The notes: generated by a model not told the origin, from the sequence alone. Counted from the first letter of the stretch, positions 37,970 through 52,200 are shown. The stretch is 64,000 bases of DNA from Adineta steineri (GCA_905250115.1 CAJNOI010000018.1:186001-250000); one strand, 5' to 3'. Numbers and translations are program-made.

Positions 37970-40312
37970 ATGTTTTATTATTATCTTTTTTTTCTATTTA
38001 TTTCCTTAATTAAATCTTGTCCATTAAAAACAGTTGACAGTCGTTCTGGTTGTTATTGCGGTATTGAAATTGATGGTACAAATTATATTCATTGTCAACC
38101 ATATTCTATCGAAATTATCCCTGAATTTACACGTTCATATATTCATGATAAATTAAATTTATCATATAATTTTATTCGTAATATAACAAATCAATCATTT
38201 AATAATTTAAAAGTAAAAAAAATTTATCTTCAACAAAATCTTATTGAATCGATTGATAAACAATCATTTAATAATAATATACTTAATTATCTTGAAGAAC
38301 TTCATGTTGATATATTAACAAATGGAAGTTTAGAATTTCTTTGTTATGGAACATGGAGTAAACTACGTATACTTGAATTATCTGGTTTTAATTTTAATCA
38401 ATATCAACATTGTTTAGAAAAATTTCATCGTCTTGAAAAATTAATTATACGAAATTCACAAATTAATTTTCTATCAAATTATTTATATAAACTTCCTAAT
38501 CTTTATGAATTATCATTAACGAATAATCAAATTGAATATTTAAATTTTGATAAAAATTCTTCAGTTATTTCATCATCTATTAAAATATTAAATTTAACAT
38601 CAAATCAATTACGAATAATACCAAATGATATATTTAATCGAATGTCACAATTACATACATTAGATCTTTCACATAATCTTATTGAAAATTTATTTAATAT
38701 TAATCAAATTAATCCATTAAATATTAATTTAAGTTATAATTTAATAAATTACGTTCAATTAAAACATATTCATAATAATTATGATTTATCATTTAATCCA
38801 ATATGTACATTAGAAAAAAGTGATATCAATATTAATTTATTACTAAAGAAAATAACACATCTACATTGTGATTGTCGTTTAGCTTTTTTTCTTGATGAAA
38901 ATTTAGTTAATAAATCAAAACTTATTGGAATTAATCAACCATTTGGAAATGAAACGAAATGTTCAACACCATTATTATATCATGATATATTTTTAAAAGA
39001 TTTAACTTATGAACAATTACTGTCAACATGTTCTAATGAGTTACCAAATAATTGTAGAGAAGTGAGTCATTTTAAACGAATTCAACAATATACAAAAGAT
39101 CTTGTGGGAAGTAATATTATATCATCAATACGACAATCAAAGAGAAACACAACACAGAGTAAGCAAATGCAATTAGTAGTAGTTAGATAGATGTCTTATA
39201 TAATCAAATTTAGTACAATTATTTCATCCTTATTAGTAACATAACTAAAATTTTGACATCAGAAGAATTTTTGTTGATTACATCATTAGAATCTGTTTTA
39301 TATTTTAGAAAATAAAATGATTCAATCGGTAAAAAATCTTTCGGAAATATCATCATTTCGTCTAACAACATTTTATACAACTTATGAAAATGATAATTTA
39401 ATTATTCATTGGGATTTTGATTCAACGTTATCATCAAATTATTTAACATTAATTAAATTTCAAATTATTCTTGAACATGAATCATCAACTAGTACACAAA
39501 CTATTCGACGTACAGGTTTTATATCACCATATCTTAAACAATATACTATTCATCATATACCATCAAATAAAAATTATTATATCTGTTTACTATTAACACG
39601 ATCGACTTATGGTACAGATAAATATTGTCGAGAAACACGAACAATAATAACAACAACAATATCTAATACAATTCTATCTAAACAAGCATTTGTTCACATG
39701 CTGTTTACCAATCGTTCGATTGTACTTGGTTTTGTATTTGGTACAATTCTCACGACAGGTCTTCTATTGACATTAGCCTTTATCTGTCATTTACGTTCTA
39801 AACGACAACGTTATCGACGTGCAACATCATTCATATTTCATCATCCTCATCAAAAACAACAACATTATTTATATATTGATAAGAATGATGATGATGGAAC
39901 TTATTCAAATTCAGTCTTATCATCTACATCATCAAAATATAATCATTTTAGAAAAACTTGTCGTCAAACATGTTTTCCATCATTACAATCCGATCAATCA
40001 TGGTATCATCGAGGTTTAAAACAATTACCAACAGCACCACCTCCACCACCACCTTGTTGTTTTCATCATCATCATCTTCATCATACGCCTGATACATCAC
40101 TAAGTAGTAGTATAACAGCACGACGTATAACAACGTTATCATCACAATATAGTAATGGAATTGATAAAGAACAAATGACTTCAACATCAGTAATGAGTAC
40201 GACTAGTTCCGATGAACAAGCAAATAATAGTCCAGCTAAACATGTTTATGAAGAACTTACAGATGAATCAACAATGTTGAGACGAAATAATAAAAATGAT
40301 GCTTGTCTTTGA
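37970..40312 (+). CDS. leucine-rich-repeat transmembrane receptor-like protein
   Basis: Two exons (37970-39158, 39309-40312), 730 residues. Signal peptide (MFYYYLFFLFISLIKS); Cys-rich LRR N-cap (SGCYCGIEIDGTNYIHC); about 8-9 LRRs (for example LYELSLTNNQIEYLNF and LHTLDLSHNLIENL); LRR C-cap (NPICTLE, HLHCDCRLAFFLDENL, CSTPLLY). After the intron comes a beta-rich region with Fn3-like features (about residues 400-510), then one membrane helix (SIVLGFVFGTILTTGLLLTL) and a cytoplasmic tail with a Pro run (APPPPPPCC), His clusters and Ser-rich segments. This architecture is that of neuronal LRR-Fn3 adhesion receptors such as LRIT/LRFN-type proteins. A specific ortholog cannot be named. Confidence 0.85.
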
Positions 40313-41101
40313 TTTTGTTTTTTCATTTGTATAGATTCGACAGTGGTTTTGATGTTTTTTTTCTTCTTTGTGTGTTATTAAAAGTATTTTATTCCGAAAA
40401 AGAAAAGTTAAATGTTTACAGAAATATATATCTTTTGATTATTTATAAAGCCATTAATAACTACACATATATTTGTCATATTCGACATTTTTGCAATGTT
40501 AGTTAAATTAATCAAATCATTGATTGATATAAATAGTACTATTACATTGGATTATCTCTTGGGAAATCATTGTTGTATATATTTCTATTCAAACTAATCT
40601 TCATTATTATTCGATTTATTGTAATCTGATACTCATAGATTGATTTGTTATTGTTAATGACATAATAATATGTAAACTTAAGATTTTCATGTTAACATAT
40701 TGGATATGTTACTGACCACTAAAAGATTTTATTTCGTAATCTATTAATACTTATGAAGTTGATATATCATTATCATTATCAAAAATAAAAGAACATAATT
40801 GTGAAGTGAATTTCGAATTCGAAAATATTCATTCCTTGCATTTAAATAAAAGGTATTGTACTTGTACTTCATAATCGGAGTATAAGGAAAATATTTCTAC
40901 TTAATGCACTGATACTCATACAAGTTTTATTACGTTATACTTTGCAATACATAAATACCATGTGGACACGAACGTATGATGTACTTTGTCACTAATATCG
41001 ACATATGTAATAAAAATAAATAACAAAACCTATGACGCACGACTACATGCATTGTGTCTAAGCAAACTTCATTTGTTGTTAACAAAATTCTTTGGCTAAA
41101 C
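40313..41101. other. intergenic
   Basis: About 0.8 kb, AT-rich. It contains the LRR 3'UTR and the promoter of the GT2 gene. No gene is seen. Confidence 0.5.
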
Positions 41102-43190
41102 ATGTGCTTACGACGTATTAATCAATTCTTATTAAAATATAATATCTACAAACGGATTGCTATATTAACATATATAATAATTATTTCCTTCGTTTTTATT
41201 TGGCGATTATATTTTTCAATTCAGGATTTATTAATCAAACATTACGAACTAAAACTATATCAACGGATAGTACCATTTATATTTATATTTAGTGAATTTT
41301 TATTTTCATTCTCAAGTATAATAACACATTTGCCGTTCTGGGTGTCTATCAAGCAACGACAACGTTTACGATGGACAATGGGAAATGAATCAATCGAAGA
41401 AAAATTTCCATTAGTTGACATTATTATTGTTTGTTGTCATGAACCATCTGATATATTATTGGATACGGTTCGATCAGCATTAGCATTAAATTATCCAAAA
41501 AATAAATATAGAATATGGATATTAGATGATGGTAAAGATGAATTCATGGAGCAATATATAACAAAAATATGTGTAATATATCAAAGATTACCTCTAGTCA
41601 AATATATACGTCGTTTTAAAGAGGAAAATAAGCCACATTATTATAAAGCTGGAAATATAAATAATGGTTTAAATGAAATCAAACGACATGTAGGACAATT
41701 AGGTGATTTTATACTCATTCAAGATGTCGATATGTTAATACATTCAAAATTTTTATTACGTACGTTACCTCATTTCGAAGAAAATGATCGAGTGGCATAT
41801 ATACAAATAGGACAGAATTTATATAATTTAAACTCATCTGATATATTATGTCAAGGACTAATAGGACAAAATAAATTGCTCTTACATTGTGATTCGAAAA
41901 ATGGATCTTCAACTTGTATAGGTATGAATTAATGATTTGATGGTGTGGGTAGGCGGATATGGATATTACGCTCGCGTCATATCCTCACCGACACTCATAC
42001 TCACACTTAAATATAGTACTTGTTTCGTCATAGGTTCTGGCATGTTGATAAAATCATCTGTTCTCGATGAAATAAACGGTATTCCACCGTATAGTACCAC
42101 GGAAGATTTCAATTTTTCATTTTCAGTTCATAAATTGGGTTATAAATCCATTTATCTCGATGAAGCTCTACAATTTGGTCTGACACCAGATTCTTTAATA
42201 GGTACAATCGAACAATATAAACGATGGGAATCTGGTAATTTGCAAGTAGTTTACCGACGTTTTCGTGAATTATTCTCTTTTAATAAACAAACAAATCGTA
42301 TGACATTTTTTCAACGTTTTCTTTATTTTACACTTGGTATACGTATGATTTATTCTGTAATACAATTAAATTTTTTAGTACTAATCTTAATTGGTTTATG
42401 GATACGGTTACCTTATTTATTACTAGAGAACACATCTATAATTAAAATAACATTACTAATAACTTGGATACAATGTATATCGAATAGACTTATTCTATAT
42501 GTTATGTACTATGATGTTGCGAATGGATATAATTTATCCAATTGTCATAGTATTAATATTACTGATGAAAACAATACAAAAACCCCAAAGATGAATTCTT
42601 GTTTGTGTGTACTACAATTAGTTGAAAGAATGATACAAAAATCAGTGTGGACAGCACCATTTTATTTTTGTAATTTAGTATCGATGTTTATTAATATCCC
42701 ACAAAAGTTTATTCCTACACGTTCCTATCCATCAGTACATGAAGAACGAAAACATTTTCTGAACCTTTTTCTAAATTTAGGTACAAAAGGGTTTTTATTT
42801 CATATTATCTATATTTTAATTGCGTTAGCTGGTATTGTTTATCGATTAACTCGGATTAGATCAAACAATCTTATACAGTCATTATGGTACATATCACTTG
42901 TTTCTATTAATATTTATAGTTTAACTCCGCCAATATGGTTTATTATATTTCCACCAGCAATTCGTAAAAGAAAAGATTTACTTTTATATACAGAACAAGA
43001 TGAAAATCAAGAACCGACAGTAAAATTAGTGACTAATACTTCATTATATCCAACAAGTAAACGTACATTGTTATTACTTATTTTTCCTGGTTTACTTATT
43101 GTATTAGCAGCTGTAAGCATTATTCTTCTATATATATCAACGGAATTTATTCAAACATTTATAATTAATACAAATGGTACTTCTATGTAA
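41102..43190 (+). CDS. cellulose-synthase-like family 2 glycosyltransferase, multi-pass membrane
   Basis: Processive beta-glycan synthase type (BcsA/CesA-like GT2). Two exons (41102-41921, 42034-43190), 658 residues. Two N-terminal membrane helices; then the GT2 domain with DIIIVCCHEPSDILLDTVRS, ALALNYPKNKYRIWILDDG (first Asp), HYYKAGNINNGL, FILIQDVDM (DxD), GSGMLIKSSVLDEINGI, YSTTEDFNFSF (TED) and EQYKRWESG (QxxRW). All catalytic motifs are kept. The C-terminal half has about five membrane helices; I see no PilZ domain. Splicing ATA-G|GT-TCT restores CIGSGML across the 112-bp intron. The ATG at 41102 is the first in frame, but an upstream exon cannot be excluded. Among animals such enzymes are well known only in tunicates, so horizontal origin is plausible. 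The product glycan is not known. Confidence 0.85.
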
Positions 43191-43322
43191 AACCATCTTG
43201 GAGGTGTGGATTTGATTTTTTCTCAAATTTTATTTACTAAACTAAAAATGTTATAAAAAAATGACTGTATATATATATCAGGATTATATGAAGAAATTTC
43301 AGTCATGTCAATGAAACATAAA

Positions 43323-43904
43323 TCAATGGGTACATGAACGGGAAGGTGGTCCTTGTTCGAATGTAATTGCAATTTTTGTGCTAATTGATTTAAAATAAAA
43401 ATATATATCCATCTTTTTCGATACTGGATTTCCGAATAATTTTGTTATAGGAATATAATCAACGTGAACAACGTTTTGAATATGTAAATATTGACCAAGA
43501 AGTTTTAATAAATTCTTTCCTGTATAAACATACCAATCATCTGATCTATGCCGCCTTTTTGATGACTTGGAAAATACACGATAGCATTTAACATTAAATG
43601 TTTCATATAAATCAGAATCACATAAGTTTGGAAAACGAAATGAATAAGTTTTCCATCCTTTGATCAATTTATAATCTGCTGTATAATACCACATAAGTGA
43701 GTGTGCTTCTGTCTCTCCAGAATAGTTTATATTAAATTGTAAGTAGTTTGTAATAATCCGTCGAAATGGAATATGTTGAATATAGAATAATTGTTCATCA
43801 AATAAAACCTGATAGATTTTTTCAAGATTTATATCTTTATAATTCACATCGAGATATCTAACTTCATCGATAAATTTTCGTAGTTTGAAATTCATTTTGC
43901 TCAT
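43323..43904 (-). CDS. unknown intronless protein, 193 residues
   Basis: Single open frame beginning MSKMNFKLRKFIDEVRYLDV, with no intron, signal peptide or membrane helix. It is rich in Tyr, Phe, Lys and Ile, with several Trp (SLMWYYTADYKLIKGW, DDWYVYTG), suggesting a globular fold. It converges on the GT2 gene (133 bp between stops). I recognise no family. Confidence 0.55.
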   Translation of the reverse strand: MSKMNFKLRKFIDEVRYLDVNYKDINLEKIYQVLFDEQLFYIQHIPFRRIITNYLQFNINYSGETEAHSLMWYYTADYKLIKGWKTYSFRFPNLCDSDLYETFNVKCYRVFSKSSKRRHRSDDWYVYTGKNLLKLLGQYLHIQNVVHVDYIPITKLFGNPVSKKMDIYFYFKSISTKIAITFEQGPPSRSCTH

Positions 43905-45160
43905 AAATGAATACAAGTTTTTGCGGATGAGAAGGCCTCAAAGAAATCTGATTTTTCTTCGTGCTTATATACTATTTCAAAAATGGATATCATCTTATGA
44001 CTCAGTTTCTTTATTAACATGGAGAAATTCCATGTGTAAATAAAAGTCGCAAATCATAGTCATGTTGTAAATGAGTTAGTTTGTTGATTTTATGAGACAG
44101 AAACAAAAAATAAATATTTGTGCTGAATGCATGTCTAAAAGAAATATAAGAAAAAGATTATAAAGATAAGCAAAGAGAAGAGTTTGTATTGTATAAGAGC
44201 TGATAAGTAAAAATGTGTCATAGTTTAAAGTCAGATAAGTAATGCGAGTCTCAAATCTATATTTGTTTACTCCGAACAAAAATAAGCATATCTTGAGGGG
44301 GTGAGTATAGGTGTAGGTATGGATGAAGCCTTGGGTAAAGTAAAGATGAATTTACATCCACCCATGCCTCAAGAATTCGACAATGAGTCAAATTTTTCAA
44401 GATTATGACGCTGTTGAAGACAAAAATATATTTTTTATCTCAATTATAATTAAAATTTCATGTGAGGATGGTTAAAACAATAAAAGGCAAATGATGTTCA
44501 ATTTATGCAAGTCCAAATTGCACTATCATCAATAATTCTACCATGTTTATTTAACATTTTATCTTTAATGACAGATAATAAATGAAATCCTATTATAAAG
44601 ATTGGCCATTACGTATAAAATCTAAAACTATTCTTTTTCATTCTTCCTTTTTGCACCATACCATTGATTACAATCGGCCATATTTTTATTATATCATGAA
44701 ATTAATTGATATTATAATAAGTGAACGACTAAGAGTTCAAGATTTGAATTAGAAATCATCGATTAATTTTTTTTCTAATAAAATTTCACTAAACACAAAA
44801 CAGGTTTTACTATTTTCAGATAATATCTAATAAGATATCCATATTGGTGAGAATAAAACTTTAAACAAAAGTACTTAGTGTGAATTTTGTTTTATAAACT
44901 TGTTCGTCAATAAAATTCATACAAGTTCATAGGTGGGCTAGAGACTCAACGATAGGTATGACAATAAGCTCTAATACCTTACTATGATAAAAATAAAGTG
45001 CTTTCGAAGTTCTGAAAAGACCACGTAACTACTACCTACATTCATGCTACAAACGAAGCTGCCTTTCTTCTAATGTAATGAATTTGTTTAGTTTTTTCTT
45101 CTTTTAGTATGAAGTAAATAAAAAACATATTAGGTAAAAAAATATTTATTTAAAAAAATC
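43905..45160. other. intergenic
   Basis: 1.26 kb. Around 44292-44377 a GGTG-rich stretch is followed by a partly complementary CCACCC stretch (CTTGAGG / CCTCAAG arms). Otherwise featureless and AT-rich. Confidence 0.4.
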
Positions 45161-45650
45161 ATGTTTCTTCCATGTTTTCTTGCAACAAAATCTGTTACTA
45201 TTTTATCTATATTAATTTCTATAAATTTTGATCAATTAGCAAATGCTAAACTCAACTTAACCTCCAATTATTAGAGAAAATAGTTATCATTTTTATTCTC
45301 AAATTCCATCACCTATAACTTTAAATCGATCTATGAATGAAACAACATGTACAACAGTAACTAATATTCCATCAAAAAATTTCGATGATGATCCAATAAT
45401 TTCAGATGAATATCAAATAGACTTAAATACTAATAACGAACAATCTCATACATATTTGGATGACATTCAAGTACTTTCATTGTGTAATCATTTCAATAAT
45501 GAATAAATAAAAGATTTAATACATAACATTGATCTTTCAAATATAGACATTGATGATATCGATCGATTTAAAATAAATAATAGGCGAAGATCTGTGAATA
45601 AAAGATTTAAACATCTTGAAACAACATTAAATGATCACAAACAAATTTAA
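45161..45650 (+). pseudogene. broken gene for a small secreted protein
   Basis: The ATG at 45161 opens a signal-peptide-like run (MFLPCFLATKSVTILSILIS) that stops at a TAG after SNY. A one-base shift near 45257 leads into an open frame (PPIIRENSYHFYSQIPSP) of about 80 codons. This ends at TAA 45504-45506 and is followed in the same frame by 47 more codons (IKDLIHNIDLSNIDIDDIDR) to TAA 45648-45650. One frameshift plus one in-frame stop suggests decay. The composition (Asn, Asp, Ser, Thr, Ile) looks coding. The family is unknown; undetected splicing is an alternative. Confidence 0.4.
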
Positions 45651-45940
45651 CAATCGTATTTCATACAAAGTGCTATATTTGCATATGAAATTCTTGTATT
45701 TTCAGTATTTTCCCTATGAAAAATAGAATATAAATTTTCTTGTGTTAGTACGATCTCGATAGCTAAGATGATAAAGTTTGAATGAATTTACAAAAATACT
45801 TTTTGTTGAATTCATGACATCATTTGTATCATTTTGTTGAAATAAAACTGAATTTTTTTATTTTTTCAGTCTTTGTTTTTTATCTTTTAAATTCTTCTAT
45901 ATTAATTTTTGTACTTGGTGTTAAAATTTAAAATTTTTTT

Positions 45941-46040
45941 NNNNNNNNNNNNNNNNNNNNNNNNNNNNNNNNNNNNNNNNNNNNNNNNNNNNNNNNNNNN
46001 NNNNNNNNNNNNNNNNNNNNNNNNNNNNNNNNNNNNNNNN
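45941..46040. other. assembly gap (100 N)
   Basis: Run of 100 N between a T-run on the left and an A-run on the right; the size is probably nominal. Confidence 0.98.
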
Positions 46041-46239
46041 AAAAAAAAGTAAGAAGAAGAAGAGAGAAAAAAAAAGAAAGAGACGGACATACTGTTGAAC
46101 AATTTTGTCTTCATCAATGATGATGTTAGTCAGAGTACTACTGATAGTTAGTTTCTCGGTGTCAATGTTATCACGTAATCGTCGTCTTTGATTTATTTCT
46201 ACTGCAAATCGTTTATTCATATATTTACAAATTGAATGA

Positions 46240-49200
46240 ATGGCTGCGGTTATTGAAACTTCTACTGGCAATATTGCTACTGCTGTCACTTCCACTTCTA
46301 CTGAATTGAATGGCAATACAAAAAGTGACACCATTGACATTGATACTAGTGGTAACAACGAGAACAATATGATAATCAAACAACATCATAATGATGAAGG
46401 TGAGTGTAAATGATATAGATAGATAATGAAAGTGTCATTCATTGTGATTGTCAATTACATTTATCGAGAGGTAGTTTGATCCGTGTCTAATTAGATTTTT
46501 TAAATTTAATACCGTAGACTATTATCAATATTGAGAACAAAATCGATTTAGTTTTGTTTATCTATAGAAAGAAAAGACAATCGAATGGAAATTGATCTAT
46601 TATATTCTTAAACCGATTTATTTATTTTTCTTTAAAAATTCATTATATGTTCATTTTTTTCATATATACATACATTTGATTTGTCTCTATTAAACAACGA
46701 TTCAATTCCTATTATATTAATCGATAGTATTACTTACTTGGTCTCTCTCTCTATCTTTGCTTGATCACGTAACTTAAACAGATTCTGACCTTTTTTCTTT
46801 TTATTGACCAGATAGTCTTTATCTGACACATACACATCTGTTCATTGTTCATCATTAATCATACCCTCCTATCAAAGAATAGATATACATGAAAATAATG
46901 TTTCAATTGTTTATATATAACAATGACACAATATTGATTGTTTATCGTTTTTATATTTATCTATTTGCTCATCCTATGTGCAAATAGATCTATTTTATTC
47001 TTGTTCAAAGAAAAGTATAAGAAAGAAATAATGTATGCAGATTATATTCTCTTGTCTTTTAAACGCAATAGTCAACTGTGATAATGAGAAAAGCAATTGC
47101 ATATGAACTTATTGAAAAGTATATATAATAATATTTCTCTTAATATATATTATAACTAATAGAATAAAAAACCTTGAATCTATGTCAGAAGAACACATGC
47201 ATATGTGCTCATATATAGAAAGTTGTCAACTATTCAAGTCGTTATCGCTCACTACGATATGCCTATCATCGTTGTACAATAATGGTTAAATTACCTAACA
47301 GGTCGTCGATACCCTTCAAGTGTAGTAGCACTCTTTGAATAAGAGAATAGAGTAAATCAACATGCGTATGCACAATTCTTTCTTTTGCTTTTATAATAAG
47401 TCTGCATATGTTGAATAATTATCCTTGAAATTTACATTATTTCTCTGCATGTCTATTTAGAAAGTCTTACAGCCTTAACTTCTGATCCAATTATTGTATG
47501 TGAAGCACTTCGTCAACAAAACGATGCTCTTCGACAAGAACTTCATGATATACGACGGGTATGTACAGATAATATATTTTTTGGTTTGTTTGTTCCTTTG
47601 TATATCTAAGTAAATGCTTGAAAAGATCAAGCTCTTTCAATAGTATACAGATGTTCGTCAAATGATAATTCTTTAATTTGTCGACCTTGTTCTGCAATCA
47701 ATGATGCTCATATAATCATCGTGTTCTTTTTGTTTCTTTTAACACTTTACTATGAGCTTGATTGATAAGGTCATAATATATATATATATATACATATACA
47801 TATATGATAACATGTCTAAAGATAGGTTTTAAATAAATAATGATCTATTATTATTATTTGATTAGGAAATGGATGAAATTACAGATCAATTTCGTACAGA
47901 AGATGCTGAAGAATTCAAACAATTACAAGCAGAACTTGAAATTGCTGGTTTGTTAAAAATAATATGTTAATTTTTCATTTAAAAAAACATTATTGTTGTA
48001 GCTAAAAATTGTCGTATTCTTCAATTTAAATTACGTAAAGCAGAAAAACGAAATGAAAATATGGAAGTCGAAAAAACAACATTGGAAGGTAAGATTATCT
48101 CTCAACTGATAAATACGAATACTTAGAATTGTATAGAAAGAATATTTTTTGAAGGTTTCATAAACGATTGAAAGTTAAAAAAGAAAGGTTTCGAGAAGAG
48201 AAGCCCTTGAATGTTCTGATTCTCTTTCGTTTTTTTTTTCTATAGAAAAAATTCATCAATTAACCCGTGATAATTATCGTGTTCGTGATCTTGACGAAGA
48301 ATTATTAATTGCAAAAGAAGTTAGTGTACGATTACATAGTGAACTTGAAAAAAGTGAAGAATCAAGATTGATAACTGAAAAATTAAATATGGCTCTTAAA
48401 CAACATTTAGATACACTTAAAGAATCATTTGATGAAAAATTATCAACGGTAAAAATTATTTTTTTGTTTAAATATTTATTTTGTATTAAATATCGTTCTT
48501 TGTTAGGAAACAAATGATGATTATCATGCATGGGAATTATCTGTGTATTTATATGAATCACTTTTTCGTGAATATATTCTTATGGAAGAATTAACATGGG
48601 TCAATTCTAATACTAATAAAAACAATCCTTATCTAAAATCTTCAGCAAATATTAATGGACAAGATATATCAGATTTAATGAATGCATATCAACAGAAAAT
48701 ATCTATACTTCATGATGAAATGAATCAAGTTAAAGAAGATCTTAATAATCGTGATAATGAAATCGCTCAATTACGTATACAATATAAAATATTAAAACAA
48801 CGTAGTCGAAGTGTTGAGAAAACATCAAATTCAAATAGTAATATTAGTTTTATTGATGATGGAGGAAAAGATGGAAATCGATCGAGACGTGGTGTTAGTG
48901 TTGATGGTGGAGGAAATTTACGTGAACAATTAGATGCATCATTCGATGAAATACGTTTATTAAAAAATAAATTATCAAGATTAGAAGATGAATTGAATAC
49001 TACAGTTCTGGTAAATTAAAAAACCAAAAACATGATATTATTATTTTATGTTTGTTTTTGTATTCTATAGGAAAAACAAACACTTTTAGTTAAACTTGAT
49101 GAGCAATCAAAAAAAGGCGGTGATGATACAATCAATGAAGATCTTCATCTATTTACTAATAAAATTGGTAAGAAAAATCTTATTGAATTAATCTATTTAT

Positions 49201-52200
49201 TTAACTAATTGAATAAATTTTCTAGATAATCTAATAACATGTATCAAAGAAAATAAAATAGATGATAAGATCATAACTGATATACAACAATCATTACGTC
49301 CAGCTCGATGGAATAAACCAATACCTGTATGTTATTTTTATTGTTATTTTCTCATCTATGAAATTACTTTCTTTTTGAGTCGAAATTGATGTAATGAATT
49401 TCGTATCATGCTCAAGTTGTTTATCAGCTCTAGGCTGATTTCTACAGAATAAAATAAAACTGAGATGCTTATTTAACCGTTATGCAATTCAGGTGATAAA
49501 GGTCTACTTGAAAATCTATATAACTGTTATACCAGATTAATAATACCTGACTGATATTATTAATATGCATTAATAATAGTATAGATATGAAATATGATAA
49601 ATGAAAACATTAATTGGAGGAGATTCTATTGCGAGAAACTTCTAATAATTATTCATTTGAAATGATGATGTCTTCCTGTCAATATTTGAGAAGAGAAAAA
49701 TGATGTTAATTATTATTAAAAATAAATCTCAGTAGACGACTCCTTTTTTTCATTTTTTCTAATTATTTAAAATAAGAATCTTGTTAAAAACAACTATAAA
49801 TTTTTGTTTTTCAGGACGATCAACTTTCAAATACAATTACTAAGACAAATCAAGAAACCACTGAAATTAATCAACAAGCAAATGAATTTCTAACTCTTTT
49901 ACAAAATAAACATGAGATTCTTGATAAAATTCGTTATCGTTTAACAAATTTAACATATGATGCAAATGATACATGTACATTATTAGAAGAACTTGATTTA
50001 ACTAAACGTGATTTAGAAGATACACAACAAATTTGTCATCAATTACAAACAACAATTGATAATATTCAATTATCATCGAAAAAACTCGAAGAACAACTTC
50101 AAAATCAATTAATAACAAATCAAACATTAGAAAAAACATTTGAACAACAAAAAATAATTAATAATGAATTACAAAAAGAAAATCAACGTTTAGCAGTACT
50201 AAATACAAAACAATTACAAGATTCTCGACACGTAGAACAACTACGTCAATCAATAGTAACATTTGAAAAAAAACTTGATCAAAAACAAACACGTGTTAAT
50301 GAATTATCAATGAAAATAATTGAAAAAGAAGATATTATTGAAACAAAAGTAAAAGAATGTCAAAAACATCGATTAGAATTACGTGAACTTGAAGATAAAT
50401 ATTATACATTGGGAAAACAATTAGAAGAACAAATTCATGCAATGACAAAAGAAATTGAAAAATTAAATATCGAAAAAGAAATGTTAAGATTTGATATGGA
50501 AAATTTACGTGTAAATCAACACAGTGTAAGTTTACATCTATTTGATAGATTATTAATAAATCTAAACTGAAAAACATGTAATTATCAAAAAATTAATCTA
50601 TATATATATATAACTGTCAGTATTAATAATAGTATCATTTATCTTGTTTTATTTACATTAAAAATTAAATAAATATTTATTTTTGGAATAGAGATCAACT
50701 TGAGTCTTAAGATGAAATAGAATTATAATAAATATCCGTTTACGATAAGCACTAACGTTTCGAATGAGTATTTCCTTTATTATACGAGTAGATGAAAAAA
50801 TATAACGGATCATAAAGAAATATTAAATCCCGAATGCCTCGTCTTTACGATCTATGCCGACTGTATTTCATTTGCATTGTATTGAAATATAATTGATTAT
50901 TTTTGCTTATACATATATAAATTTATTATCTGTTTAGGATCGACCAAAATCAATTTCAGTTGAAGATGAAATAGCACGTGTTAAAGCTGAATGTCATAAA
51001 CAAATAGTCGATGCCGAAATTGAATCCTATAAACTTCGTCTTAATCAATCAAATAATGAAAAAGATGAATTATTAAAAATTATAAAAGAAATTGAAAAGA
51101 AATATAAAGAATTACAAATAAAATATGATGCTGATGGACATGCATGGGCACGAGTTAAAACTGAAATGTCAGAAAAACAACGCAAAGTAAAATCATTTTG
51201 CATTAAAAAATTTAATTTATCTTCTATATATTTCTAGTATGATGAAAGTATTAAAATGAAATCTGAATTACAAAATGCTGTTGATCGTCTTCGTCAAAAA
51301 TTATATGATCTTGAATTACATAGTCAAGAAAAACAAAATAAATATAATATTGATAAACAACAATGGGAAATACAACGTGTTGAATTAAATGGAAAAATCA
51401 ATGAAGTAAATAGAAAACATTTTTTAATGAGAAAAAAATATTAATTCTTGTTTTTGTTTAGATTGAAGAACAATTATCAAAAGTAACAAAACGTCAACGA
51501 AAAGATCTTGATACAACATGGAAAAAAGAACGAAATGATTTACAAAAACAACTTCAACAATCTCAACAATTAATAAAAGATTTACAAAAACAAATAACAA
51601 ATCGAGAAACACCAACACATATTACAGAAAAAATCAATATTTTAATGACAGAAAATGAATTATTATTAAATAAAATCAAAGAACTTGAAATTGTTATTGA
51701 TGATGTTCAATTACTTAAAGGAGAAATGCAACATTTACGTGATAAAAATTCATCCGATTGGAATTATTGGAGAAAACAACAAAGTGATTTATATGCTCAA
51801 TTAAGATTGCAATGTAATACAAAAGAATCAGTCTTATTCAAATTTGATCGTTTATTAAAACAGGTAATGAATCAGTCTGTTCACGTAAAACGTGATTCTG
51901 TCACGTCTTATTTTTTCATTATAAAGAAACGACTCAGTGTCAAGGATTAAATTCATTGACGATTTTGTAGAAACAGTCGTACTCTCTATAATGAGAGGCT
52001 GCAAAGCTGTCTCGAATCTTCAGTCATCTTAAAAAAAGTGACGGAATCACAACCGGTTACGTGTACAAGTCGGAATATTCTTAGAAATTTAGAGAAAAAA
52101 AAATAACTACTCAGAAAGTTTTCTTTCAATCCTGATCCGCTCACTTGGGGTCCGTGTGAATCCCAAGATGATAAAACTGTCATGGTTTTATTATGGAACC

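Noticed and set aside
41937..42033. Apparent separate ORF start for the second half of the GT2 gene.
   Set aside because: Splicing 41921 to 42034 restores the conserved CIGSGML reading in phase, so this stretch is intron.
44280..44380. GGTG-rich stretch considered as degenerate telomere-like repeat.
   Set aside because: No regular unit repeats; only a short imperfect inverted pairing.
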